Origin: Citrobacter freundii
GTDB lineage: Bacteria; Bacteroidota; Bacteroidia; Chitinophagales; Chitinophagaceae
NCBI GenBank assembly: GCA_003243445.1
Contig: QFQQ01000063.1
Location: forward strand, 1 to 38,688
Reading direction: 5' to 3'
Length of the DNA: 38,688 bases
In this document: positions 16,448-24,524 of the stretch, in pieces
Position numbering within the stretch: the stretch's first letter is position 1
Layout of the letters: every line of letters starts with the position of its first letter
Notes under the pieces: generated by a model
What the model was told of the DNA's origin: nothing
The model's database searches: none
Seen by the model: the letters and a program-made list of their open reading frames with translations, nothing else
Translations under genes and position numbers: made by a program

Positions 16448-17920
16448 TTAATAAATATGCCATTCCCAAATTCCATTGACACCATTTAAGATCTTCACTC
16501 TTAGATAGCGGGCCTTAATATTCAATTTGTCTGTGTGCGGGGACTGAACGATCAGCTGTGAGTGCCCGCCACAAGATTTCCAGATCTTCCCATCGGCAGA
16601 GTACTCCAGCACGTAGGCATGACCTGCGGTTGGCCGGACAAAATACACTTCACTGCGTTTGATGTTCTGTAATTTACCCAGATCTGCGATGATCCATGCT
16701 GCTGAGTCCTCCGGTGCAGCCATCCACCTTGAGCCATTTGCATCATCAAATGCAAATGGCGATGAAAAAGACTCTGTTCTGTTAAACAAAGAATCCTGAT
16801 TCCGTTGAATGATCAGATCGGCGCGTACACTTGATACTTTTGAATTAACAACTTTGATTCTTTTTTCAATTGGTACAGTGCGCAGAGCCCCGACACCGTA
16901 AAGGGTCAGCTCAACGGGACGAATGGTGCCATCTTCATTAAACTGTATCTTGTTCACATAAGTCTGCCGGTTGGTGCTTCTGCGACCGAATTCCAGGTAA
17001 GCAAAATAGTAATCGTCTGTGCCGGGAACATTAAATACGCTGCCATGACCCGGGCCGAAGATCTGGCGCTCATGGTTGGTAGTAGTGATGATATCTTTTT
17101 CGGGAAATTCAAATGGCCCTAAGGGCGATTTCCTGCTCATGCCATAGGCATATTGATATTTTTCATCACCGCCCAATGTATACAGGTAGTAATAAACACC
17201 CTTTCTTTTGAAAAAGATGGGGCCTTCGGAATACCCCTGACGCTTTGTTGGAATTTGAATGATAGATGATGAATCCACCGAAGCCATATCGCGGTTCAGT
17301 TTACCAGCAAACCTTCGCTGCCAGAAAACATAAGCCTGACCATCATCGTCGATAAAAACTTCAGCATCGATACCGTCTGGAGCTTTGCCATTTTTGGATT
17401 GTAACAAAGTTGCTGAAGTAAAGGTTTTAGAAAACGTATCAACTCCTTTTGCCAGTTTAAAAGGCCCATCAGGTGAATCAGCAACAGCAGGATACATAAA
17501 ACCATTTACCGTTGGATAGATGTAATATTTACCGTTTGCAGCGATAGCTGTACTTGGCGCCCAGTATTTTTGCCCTACAGCAGAAGGAAAATAAAACCCC
17601 GAAAAACTCCAGTGAACAAAATCTTTCGATTTCCATACCACTGGTGGTCCGGAAGTTTTTAATCCCTGGTCATACCCATCTGTGGTTGCATAACAATAAA
17701 ATGTTCCATTGATCTCCTGGATGCTTGCATCGGCGATCATATCAGGAACCAATGCATTACCAAAGGGATTTTTCCGTTGAGTTGTATCCCGTGAATGCCT
17801 GGCAAGCTTGATAGTTGTTTTCTTGTTGGCACTGCCAGTAACTGAATTGACCTGACCACTCACATTTAATAAAATGAACAAAAAAAAGGCGAGCGAACTA
17901 AAGGCTTTTATAATTTTCAT
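16448..17920 (-). CDS. GH43 glycosidase with C-terminal discoidin-like (CBM32-type) domain
   Basis: A 490-residue secreted enzyme (signal MKIIKAFSSLAFFLFILLNV). The GH43 propeller covers about 50-350: base Asp64 in DMIADASIQEING, KYWAPSTAIAANGKYYIYPT in blade two, pKa-tuning Asp185 in GIDAEVFIDDDGQAYVFW, and acid Glu232 in GYSEGPIFFKRKGVYYYLYT. Residues about 375-490 form an F5/8-type-C (discoidin) sandwich with RSEVYFVRPTAGHAYVLEYS and ARYLRVKILNG, likely to bind sugar. It differs from the neighbouring GH43 in subfamily and accessory domain, so the two probably remove different side units. Such proteins include arabinofuranosidases and exo-galactanases; no further assignment is made. It lies 83 bp after the lyase-fold gene and 22 bp before the other GH43. 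Confidence 0.9.
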   Translation of the reverse strand: MKIIKAFSSLAFFLFILLNVSGQVNSVTGSANKKTTIKLARHSRDTTQRKNPFGNALVPDMIADASIQEINGTFYCYATTDGYDQGLKTSGPPVVWKSKDFVHWSFSGFYFPSAVGQKYWAPSTAIAANGKYYIYPTVNGFMYPAVADSPDGPFKLAKGVDTFSKTFTSATLLQSKNGKAPDGIDAEVFIDDDGQAYVFWQRRFAGKLNRDMASVDSSSIIQIPTKRQGYSEGPIFFKRKGVYYYLYTLGGDEKYQYAYGMSRKSPLGPFEFPEKDIITTTNHERQIFGPGHGSVFNVPGTDDYYFAYLEFGRRSTNRQTYVNKIQFNEDGTIRPVELTLYGVGALRTVPIEKRIKVVNSKVSSVRADLIIQRNQDSLFNRTESFSSPFAFDDANGSRWMAAPEDSAAWIIADLGKLQNIKRSEVYFVRPTAGHAYVLEYSADGKIWKSCGGHSQLIVQSPHTDKLNIKARYLRVKILNGVNGIWEWHIY

Positions 17921-18003
17921 TTTTGCAATTTTTAACGGGCACTAACGAATGTAAGAAATACCACCATTAAATTTTATAATTATAAAGAACAACGATTGAT
18001 GAA

Positions 18004-20022
18004 TCACTTTCTTGCTGAAATAGAAATCTGATCAAAAGATACCACAGTAGAATTCGGCATGCATGATGAAACGGCAATTCCGGATAACAGATCCGCTTTG
18101 AAAGTTGATGTTATAACCGGCAGCTCTTTCCATGCTTTACCATCATAAGAAAAAGAGCCGGTAAAGCGATTGCTGTAGCGTTGAAGACGGAGCCATATAT
18201 ATCCCGTTAACCGGCCCCATGTAACAGCAGGAGCCGAAACAGAAAGGCCAATTACACTGGTATCCGCTTCCCCGGTTCCAATATTGCGCGATACAAGCTT
18301 CACACACCAGTCCGGCACTTCAATATCCGGCATTTTAGCCGGGAAAAGAACCAGCGATACAAAAGCACTGTTTTCATTGGCTCCTTCACGCATTGTCAAA
18401 CCCATTTGACTGAACTGTGAATTTGTTTGCGGAACAAACCTTGCAATGATCTCGTGGCTGCCTTTTACCGGACGATACGTAAAATGAAGATCATCGCTTC
18501 CGCCAGCTAATTCACCGCCCGTCGCTTCTATCGTAAATGTTTTGCCATTAAAAGAAGTTGAGCCTGTCGCTTTGCCAATATTTTGTTGTTCCCATGGAAC
18601 TGGCAGCCCTGCTCCAACCGGTGCTTCATAGGAATTCGGGCTTACGCCTTTTTTATTTGAAGCCGTGATCGTGTAATAATAGGTAATACCCGGCCTTATC
18701 TTCCTGTCAGTAAAATCAGCTTGCCGGATACTCGTTGCGATCGTTGAATAAGGGCCACCTGTTTTCGTTGCTCTCTTGACCGTATAATAGTCCGCACCGA
18801 TCGGTTTGACCCATGTCAACGTTATTTCATTGCGAACAGTTCTGGCCGTAATTGCAGCTGGTGGAACAGGTCGATATTTGGGAACGATTTTTTCTTTGGA
18901 TGCAAAGTAAAGTGTGCCATACCCGGGATGATCGGCGCCCGGTTTTCCAGGTCCTTCAGGCCGGATTTTTTCAATCACTTGTTTTATAAAAACCGCGTTT
19001 AATCCCTTCTGGATCGCGTAATGATTGTATACCTGCTCATAAACGGCCCTGAGGTCTCCACGTCCCTGCTGCGATATTTTAGTGTGATGATATTTACCCG
19101 TCCTGTCCAGCCATTCAGTAAATGGAACTTCATTGCCTGAATTAAACTTTGCTGTATACTCAAAGCCTTTTAATAACCTGTTATCGCAATAGGCATACAG
19201 ATCAAGTCCCTGGTTCCACGCAATGGCGCAACACTCTGCCAGCATGCCAATTCCAAGCTGGGTATGCGGCTGATCTCTCCCACTCTCCTGGATCTGCCCT
19301 TCTTCGTTAACGACGTAATAAGTCAACCTTCCGTTGCCTGCACCGTTCACATAATAACCCAATGCCTTTTCAAACATTGGCCTGTCATTACAGAATACTG
19401 CAATAGCCATCATTGTTTTCATAGCCGCAGCGTCCCAATTGCCGTTGGCAAATGGCGCAAAGTCCTTCAATAGGGGATAGACCACTTCTTTAAAATGTCT
19501 TTCCGCTTGTTGGATGTCTGCATTTTTCCATCCTGATCCGGTGTAGCGAAGTATTTCAGCAGCATTGATCATTTTGAAAGGGCCGAGTCCTGCCATCAGC
19601 ACTGCGTCTTTCCCCTGTATTGATTTTAGCGTGCCTGTCCATGCATTCACAATCTCAATAGCCTTATCGGCATAACGCTTATTTCCTGTGATAGCCCACA
19701 TCACCGCATTCTGATGTGCGGCATTTGCGTCATTATCATAAGCCGCCTGCCCGACGGTGGGGTTTCTTGCAACAACAGAGAGGGGGCCTTGCATTTGATA
19801 TGTAAATTGTGAGGCAGGATCCTGAATGAATCGTCCATAACCGCTGTAAACCGGCTCTATTTTATTTTCGACGGACTTTTTCATGCGCAGCAGATCGCTC
19901 TCACTATGCAATATACCCGGATGAATGAACCCCTGCCCAGCCGCAGCAATAGTCATTAACATAAAACTTATACAAAAGACGGTCGATATAACCGGCTTTA
20001 GCGGGAACAGTTTATTTAACAT
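18004..20022 (-). CDS. Alginate-lyase-fold protein with FN3 and ConA-like domains (putative polyuronate lyase A)
   Basis: A 672-residue secreted protein (signal to about residue 29). Residues 30-375 resemble the alginate_lyase (alpha/alpha)6 toroid found in polysaccharide lyase families PL5 and PL38: NGNWDAAAMKTMMAIAVFCND (193-213), AGNGRLTYYVVNEEG, GRDQPHTQLGIGMLAECCAI (248-267) and NRLLKGFEYTAKFN. Residues about 385-470 are a fibronectin type III domain (YYTVKRATKTGGPYSTIAT). Residues about 475-672 are a DUF1349/LamG-like beta-sandwich, possibly carbohydrate-binding. It would split 1,4-linked uronate by beta-elimination, giving ends for the GH88 enzyme of the same operon. It has a paralog at 24525-26558 with the same three-domain plan and a GRDQxH motif at the same residue number. 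It starts 3 bp after the permease stop. The lyase activity and the choice between glucuronan and another uronate are inference. Confidence 0.85.
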   Translation of the reverse strand: MLNKLFPLKPVISTVFCISFMLMTIAAAGQGFIHPGILHSESDLLRMKKSVENKIEPVYSGYGRFIQDPASQFTYQMQGPLSVVARNPTVGQAAYDNDANAAHQNAVMWAITGNKRYADKAIEIVNAWTGTLKSIQGKDAVLMAGLGPFKMINAAEILRYTGSGWKNADIQQAERHFKEVVYPLLKDFAPFANGNWDAAAMKTMMAIAVFCNDRPMFEKALGYYVNGAGNGRLTYYVVNEEGQIQESGRDQPHTQLGIGMLAECCAIAWNQGLDLYAYCDNRLLKGFEYTAKFNSGNEVPFTEWLDRTGKYHHTKISQQGRGDLRAVYEQVYNHYAIQKGLNAVFIKQVIEKIRPEGPGKPGADHPGYGTLYFASKEKIVPKYRPVPPAAITARTVRNEITLTWVKPIGADYYTVKRATKTGGPYSTIATSIRQADFTDRKIRPGITYYYTITASNKKGVSPNSYEAPVGAGLPVPWEQQNIGKATGSTSFNGKTFTIEATGGELAGGSDDLHFTYRPVKGSHEIIARFVPQTNSQFSQMGLTMREGANENSAFVSLVLFPAKMPDIEVPDWCVKLVSRNIGTGEADTSVIGLSVSAPAVTWGRLTGYIWLRLQRYSNRFTGSFSYDGKAWKELPVITSTFKADLLSGIAVSSCMPNSTVVSFDQISISARK

Positions 20023-20025
20023 CCA

Positions 20026-21303
20026 CTATTTTTTTACTTTATAAAAACGATATCCAAATAAAAAGATAACCAGGTAACACACAACAGGCAGATAGTAAGC
20101 ATGAGCAATATCCCTGTCTGCGATCAATCCCATTAACGGTGGGAATAACGCACCTCCAACAACCGCCATTACAATAAATGAAGAAGCCTGCTGCGTTTGC
20201 GGTCCCAGATCCTTTAATCCCAAACTAAAAATCGTCGGGAACATAATGCTGAAAAAGAAATTCAGCATGATCAATGCGATGAACGAAGGCCAGCCAAAAC
20301 TTTGCGCAATAATGATACACATAGTGATACTCCCCAATGCAAACGTTGCTAATAGTTTGTTGGGAGCGATATAACGCATTAACCAGGTTCCTGCAAACCT
20401 CCCAACCATCATCATGACCATGCTCAGTGAAAAATAATAAGCAGCGGTGTTGCTGGACAGTTGCATTTTCTCAACTCCATAATTAATAAAAAAGGCCCAG
20501 GTGCCCGCTTGCGCAGCGACGTTAAAAAACTGTGCAATAACGGCGCTTACAAAATGCCTGCGCTGGTGAAGCGGTAATAAACTTCCCGCATCTCCGGGAC
20601 CAGTTGATGCTGAATCTATGTCCGGCGAAATATGCGGATCCTGTAGCTTAGGCACTTTTACAAAATAAAAGGCAACGGCGATCAACAGCACAACAGCACC
20701 AATGATCAGGTAAAGGAGCTTTACGGACAGCAGATCATCAGCATGTTGCTGTCCTGTTTCCAGGATAAAGTATCCACCGATCAACGGCCCTAGAACTGCT
20801 CCCAAACCGTTAAAAGATTGTGCAAAATTGATACGCTGGTCAGAGGTTCGCTGATCTCCCAGGGACGCAACAAAAGGATGAGCGACAGTCTCTAATGTTG
20901 CCAACCCGCAAGCCAGTACAAACAATGCCACTCGGAACAAAGTGAAAGATTCAGCGTTGGATGCCGGCACAAACAAAAAGGCGCCTAATGCATACAACAA
21001 CAGTCCGAGTAAGACTCCGTTCTTATATCCAAACCGCTTCATAAATAATCCTGCAGGTATTCCCATTACAGCATACGCTCCAAAAATGGAAAACTGCACA
21101 AGCCCTGATTGGGACTTCGTAACGCCCAGCACATTCTGAAAATGCTTGTTAAGCACATCCCCCATTGTGATGGCAACGCCCCAAAGCAAAAACAGGGAGG
21201 TTACAAAAGTGAAAGTGATTGCAAACCTGCTCTCCGTAAAGGCAGCTTTTTTAGAAACCGTTTCACCGGGAGCTATCGGCCTGAGTTTCCCCTGTACTTG
21301 CAT
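20026..21303 (-). CDS. FucP-like MFS sugar:H+ symporter (second permease)
   Basis: A 425-residue inner-membrane permease, paralogous to the one at 121-1392. Shared segments include RFGYKNGVLLGLLLYALGAF (90-109) and INFAQSFNGLGAVLGPLIGG. The FucP Glu135 position is Glu138 in TLETVAHPFV. Asp49 in ITMGDVLNKHF aligns with FucP Asp46, whereas the first permease has Pro at that place and Asp one residue before. The two carriers therefore probably prefer different sugars. Lying in the operon between GH97 (51 bp) and lyase A (3 bp), this one should carry a monosaccharide released by operon enzymes: galactose, glucose, fucose or arabinose. Specificity is not visible. Confidence 0.9.
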   Translation of the reverse strand: MQVQGKLRPIAPGETVSKKAAFTESRFAITFTFVTSLFLLWGVAITMGDVLNKHFQNVLGVTKSQSGLVQFSIFGAYAVMGIPAGLFMKRFGYKNGVLLGLLLYALGAFLFVPASNAESFTLFRVALFVLACGLATLETVAHPFVASLGDQRTSDQRINFAQSFNGLGAVLGPLIGGYFILETGQQHADDLLSVKLLYLIIGAVVLLIAVAFYFVKVPKLQDPHISPDIDSASTGPGDAGSLLPLHQRRHFVSAVIAQFFNVAAQAGTWAFFINYGVEKMQLSSNTAAYYFSLSMVMMMVGRFAGTWLMRYIAPNKLLATFALGSITMCIIIAQSFGWPSFIALIMLNFFFSIMFPTIFSLGLKDLGPQTQQASSFIVMAVVGGALFPPLMGLIADRDIAHAYYLPVVCYLVIFLFGYRFYKVKK

Positions 21304-21354
21304 TATCTTTTATGTTTGAATGATTTTGTTGAATATTTTCAGGACTGCTGGTAT

Positions 21355-23292
21355 CTATTTTTCCGTCGTTATCCAGATTGCATGTCCTCCCGATGGCTGT
21401 AAAGAAATACTAAGCGCAGAGGAAGCGGTTATTGTCTTTGTTTCAACTTTTACCTTTGTTCCTGTCTGCATAGTTGGATCATCGGAATAGATTGTCATCT
21501 TGTATTTTTTTCCTTTGTCTAAAAAACCAAAGGAGAGTTTTACTGTTCTCGCATCATTGTTGGTCATCGTTCCTACAAACCAATCTTTTCCTGATCTTCT
21601 TGCCACTGTCAAATACTGGCCGATCTCCCCTTCAAGCACTTTCGTTTCGTTCCATGTTGCGGGCACTCTTTCAAAGAAGTCGATTTCAGGCTCGTTCTGA
21701 AAATCGGATGGCTTGTCATACCAGAACAGGGTTTGGATAGGGCTATAATAAACAACAGCCATCGCAAGTTGATGAGCATGTGTTGTTTTAATTCTTTTAC
21801 TGTAATAACAGATCGTGTAGTCCGCCGCTCCGGCAATGAACCGCGTGAAAGGAAGCGTAACATTGTGCGTTGCATCGGGCATTTCTTCATTTCCCCGGAT
21901 ACCTTCCGCCGTCATTAAATTAGGCCATGTCCTCTGTTCACCGGTTGGGCGCCAATCGTCATGAACATTCACCATTAGCTGATTGTCGGCTGCTTTCCTG
22001 AACATATCTTCGAGCCAGGTCGTCCACCGGTGCGAACCTGATTGCACAAAACCAAATTTCACCCCTTTAACGCCCCAGTCGTGATACACTTTGAAAAGCG
22101 AATCTGATTGTGCATACAGCGCCTGGAGATTGGCATATAGCCAAACCCCAATGCCTTTTTCTTTTGCATACTGAATGACTTCCTGCAAGTTCAGGTCTGG
22201 CTTTGCCACCTTGGTTGCATCCGAATTAAAACTGAATACATCCCCATACCAACCGGCATCGAAAAGAACATACTGAAGATGATGTTGCGCCGCGAAATCA
22301 ATATTGGCTTTTGCTGCCTGGGTGGTCTGCGTCATTATGCGCATGATCTTGCCGGGCTTGATCCAGCTGGCGTCTTTTATCTTCGATGGCTTATTCAGAT
22401 TTAAAATAATATCGTTATACTCAATCAACTCGCCGGCTTTTTCAGCGACCATGATCACCCGCCAGGGTGTGGCAAATGGCGAGATCAGGTCAGCCGGAGT
22501 ATACATTGATGCGAGTATCGTATTCTTTTTTGCAGTACTTAATTTGAATTTGGCTCTTGCATAATCTGTCATGGCAGTTTCCGCAAGACAGGCAAATAAA
22601 CCATTTGGCAATTGCAGTGTAAGTGGCCGTTCACTTTCATCCGGCCAACTTTCCAGAAACGACAAATTGTATGGGCCTTGCGCCCACGAAGTGATCCATG
22701 CTTTTGTTCCCTCAGGTAAAGAGAACTCAGTGTTGTCGGCCATTATCCGGTAATAAGTACCTTTCTCATTCTCCGGGAAGCTGAAACGAAATGCCACTCC
22801 TTCGTTATAAGCTCTCACTTCCATGGTCAATGCATAGATTGGATTATCGTCTTTCACCATGTCAATAGCTATGGCATTGTAATGATCACGGATCATCTCT
22901 TTCTCGCCGACCACCGGCTTCCATGCTGTATCTGCTGATGAAGCAGTAACCCGTTTTATCGTCAGGTTTTCCATCCATCTTTCGTGTTTATCGATCTTCA
23001 ATGCCATTGCGTTCTCTGAAAGATGGTTATCCAGTTGCAACTCTACAACCGACTCGCTGATGACTGGTTTATTCTTATATGAAACCGAATAATAGATCGT
23101 ACGCTTTTTATCCGCGGTTTCTTTTTGATAAACACAGACGCTAAGATTCTTGCCGGGAGACTCCAAGACTTCACTTCGCACTTCAATAGTGCTTTGACCA
23201 GATGCAGCTTCACTCAGCAGCATTATTACAGGCAAAAAAGCTCCACATATTTTCCGCCTGAATTCAAGGCTCATTGCTATTTTCTTTTGCAT
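21355..23292 (-). CDS. GH97-family protein lacking the retaining nucleophile
   Basis: A 645-residue secreted protein with the whole GH97 plan: AYNEGVAFRFSFPE in the N-terminal sandwich, QYVLFDAGWYGDVFSFNSD (340-358) opening the barrel, GVKGVKFGFVQSGSHRW (407-423), VNVHDDWRPTGEQRTWPNLM (441-460), EGIRGNEEMPDATHNVTLPF and a C-terminal beta domain. The acid, Glu469, is present. At the place of the retaining Asp nucleophile, 55 residues before, stands Gly414; at the SusB base position stands Asn388; the SusB Glu508 calcium-site residue is Asp445. It thus fits neither characterised mechanism, though I recall the KFGFVQ form as recurrent in Bacteroidota. Activity may be on alpha-glucosides or alpha-galactosides through another base. 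ATG 23292 is preferred: AGGA lies 7 bases upstream. It overlaps the GH88 end by 29 bp, showing translational coupling. Confidence 0.9.
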   Translation of the reverse strand: MQKKIAMSLEFRRKICGAFLPVIMLLSEAASGQSTIEVRSEVLESPGKNLSVCVYQKETADKKRTIYYSVSYKNKPVISESVVELQLDNHLSENAMALKIDKHERWMENLTIKRVTASSADTAWKPVVGEKEMIRDHYNAIAIDMVKDDNPIYALTMEVRAYNEGVAFRFSFPENEKGTYYRIMADNTEFSLPEGTKAWITSWAQGPYNLSFLESWPDESERPLTLQLPNGLFACLAETAMTDYARAKFKLSTAKKNTILASMYTPADLISPFATPWRVIMVAEKAGELIEYNDIILNLNKPSKIKDASWIKPGKIMRIMTQTTQAAKANIDFAAQHHLQYVLFDAGWYGDVFSFNSDATKVAKPDLNLQEVIQYAKEKGIGVWLYANLQALYAQSDSLFKVYHDWGVKGVKFGFVQSGSHRWTTWLEDMFRKAADNQLMVNVHDDWRPTGEQRTWPNLMTAEGIRGNEEMPDATHNVTLPFTRFIAGAADYTICYYSKRIKTTHAHQLAMAVVYYSPIQTLFWYDKPSDFQNEPEIDFFERVPATWNETKVLEGEIGQYLTVARRSGKDWFVGTMTNNDARTVKLSFGFLDKGKKYKMTIYSDDPTMQTGTKVKVETKTITASSALSISLQPSGGHAIWITTEK

Positions 23293-24481
23293 AAATTTTC
23301 CTGGCCTTTAACAAGGCTTCAATATAATAGTAGTCTGCATAAACAATTGATGCATCTATTTCAGATCCCGCCGGTTTATTCCCGGTGGAATGCAGGAGGA
23401 AGGCATTGTTCAGATCCCGGCTTTGGTAATGTGCCGATAATTCCTTCAGCATCGTTTCAGCTTTGGCGCGATAGGATGATGATTTAGCTTTATCTCCAAC
23501 AAATGTGGAAAGGTCAAATAATGCCGAAGCGACAATGCAGGCAGCGGAAGCATCCTTCGGAGATGCCGGAATTTCCGGATCGTTGAAATCCCAGAAAGGA
23601 ATCAGGTCTTTGGGTAAACGACTTAAATAGACATCCGTTACTTTTTGCGCAAACTCCAGGAAACGTTTCTCCCTGGTTTCCCTATAGACCATTGTAAACC
23701 CATAAATAGCCCATGCCTGACCGCGTGCCCACATCGAACTGTCAGAATAGCCCTGGTGTGTGATCCCTTTTACTTTCTTCCCGGATGCCGTGTCATACAA
23801 TACGACATGATATGAACTGTAATCCGGACGAAAATGATTCTCCATTGTCGTTGCCGCATGACTCACAGCGATATCATATAATTTTTTGTTTGCACCTTCT
23901 TTTGCAGCCCAGAATAATAACTCCAGATTGATCATGTTATCCATAATGGTGTTGTGTCGAAGCGGCCAGTCAACACCAGGCACAGGTCTTGGCCAGGAAA
24001 GAATGGTTCCCGTTCTGGGATTATACAGCTTTGAAAGCGTATCAGCCGCGCGCAGCAGAATCTCTTTATACTCCGGTTTCCCAGTTAACCGGTATCCATT
24101 GCCATAGCTTGAGCTCATCACAAAACCAATATCATGATCTATCGCCGATGAGTCAACCAGTGGAGCCAGCAGATGCTGATCCTGCCCGGCGCGTGTTCGC
24201 CAGATTTCATCTTTTGTGTACTCATACAGGTACCATTCGATACCTGGCCAAAAACCGCTTGTCCAGTCGCGGCGATCAACCAGCCGCCATTGCCGTTGAC
24301 CATTGGCAATACTTCGTGGTACAACTGAGGTGTTATGTAATGAACCGGCAGTTTTAGTGGCCTGTATTACGCAATAGTCAAGGGCTTTGGCATAGTCATT
24401 TTGTTTTGCTTTGTTAGTGCTGCAGAAACAAAATACCAGGACGCTACTGATCAGTATTATATTTAAAACTTCTTTCTTCAT
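23264..24481 (-). CDS. GH88 unsaturated glucuronyl hydrolase, lipoprotein
   Basis: A 405-residue enzyme that hydrolyses the 4,5-unsaturated uronic acid left at the non-reducing end after lyase action, acting by hydration of the double bond. The (alpha/alpha)6 barrel marks are RRDWTSGFWPGIEWYLYEYT (70-89), DHDIGFVMSSSYGNGYRLTG (115-134; Asp117 is the equivalent of Bacillus UGL Asp88), NTIMDNMINLELLFWA (177-192; Asp181 for UGL Asp149) and SMWARGQAWAIYGFTMVYRE. The N-terminus LVFCFCSTNK contains a lipobox, with Cys18 or Cys20 the acylation site, so it is membrane-anchored and probably faces the periplasm. It lies 43 bp after lyase B and overlaps GH97. GH88 beside two lyase-fold genes is the strongest sign that the glycan holds a cleavable uronate linkage. 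GH105 is a less likely family because of the GH88-type motifs. Confidence 0.92.
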   Translation of the reverse strand: MKKEVLNIILISSVLVFCFCSTNKAKQNDYAKALDYCVIQATKTAGSLHNTSVVPRSIANGQRQWRLVDRRDWTSGFWPGIEWYLYEYTKDEIWRTRAGQDQHLLAPLVDSSAIDHDIGFVMSSSYGNGYRLTGKPEYKEILLRAADTLSKLYNPRTGTILSWPRPVPGVDWPLRHNTIMDNMINLELLFWAAKEGANKKLYDIAVSHAATTMENHFRPDYSSYHVVLYDTASGKKVKGITHQGYSDSSMWARGQAWAIYGFTMVYRETREKRFLEFAQKVTDVYLSRLPKDLIPFWDFNDPEIPASPKDASAACIVASALFDLSTFVGDKAKSSSYRAKAETMLKELSAHYQSRDLNNAFLLHSTGNKPAGSEIDASIVYADYYYIEALLKARKIYAKENSNEP

Positions 24482-24524
24482 TGGGTATTCTCCGGTTCGC
24501 TCATGACTCGTTCAACGCTTCATT

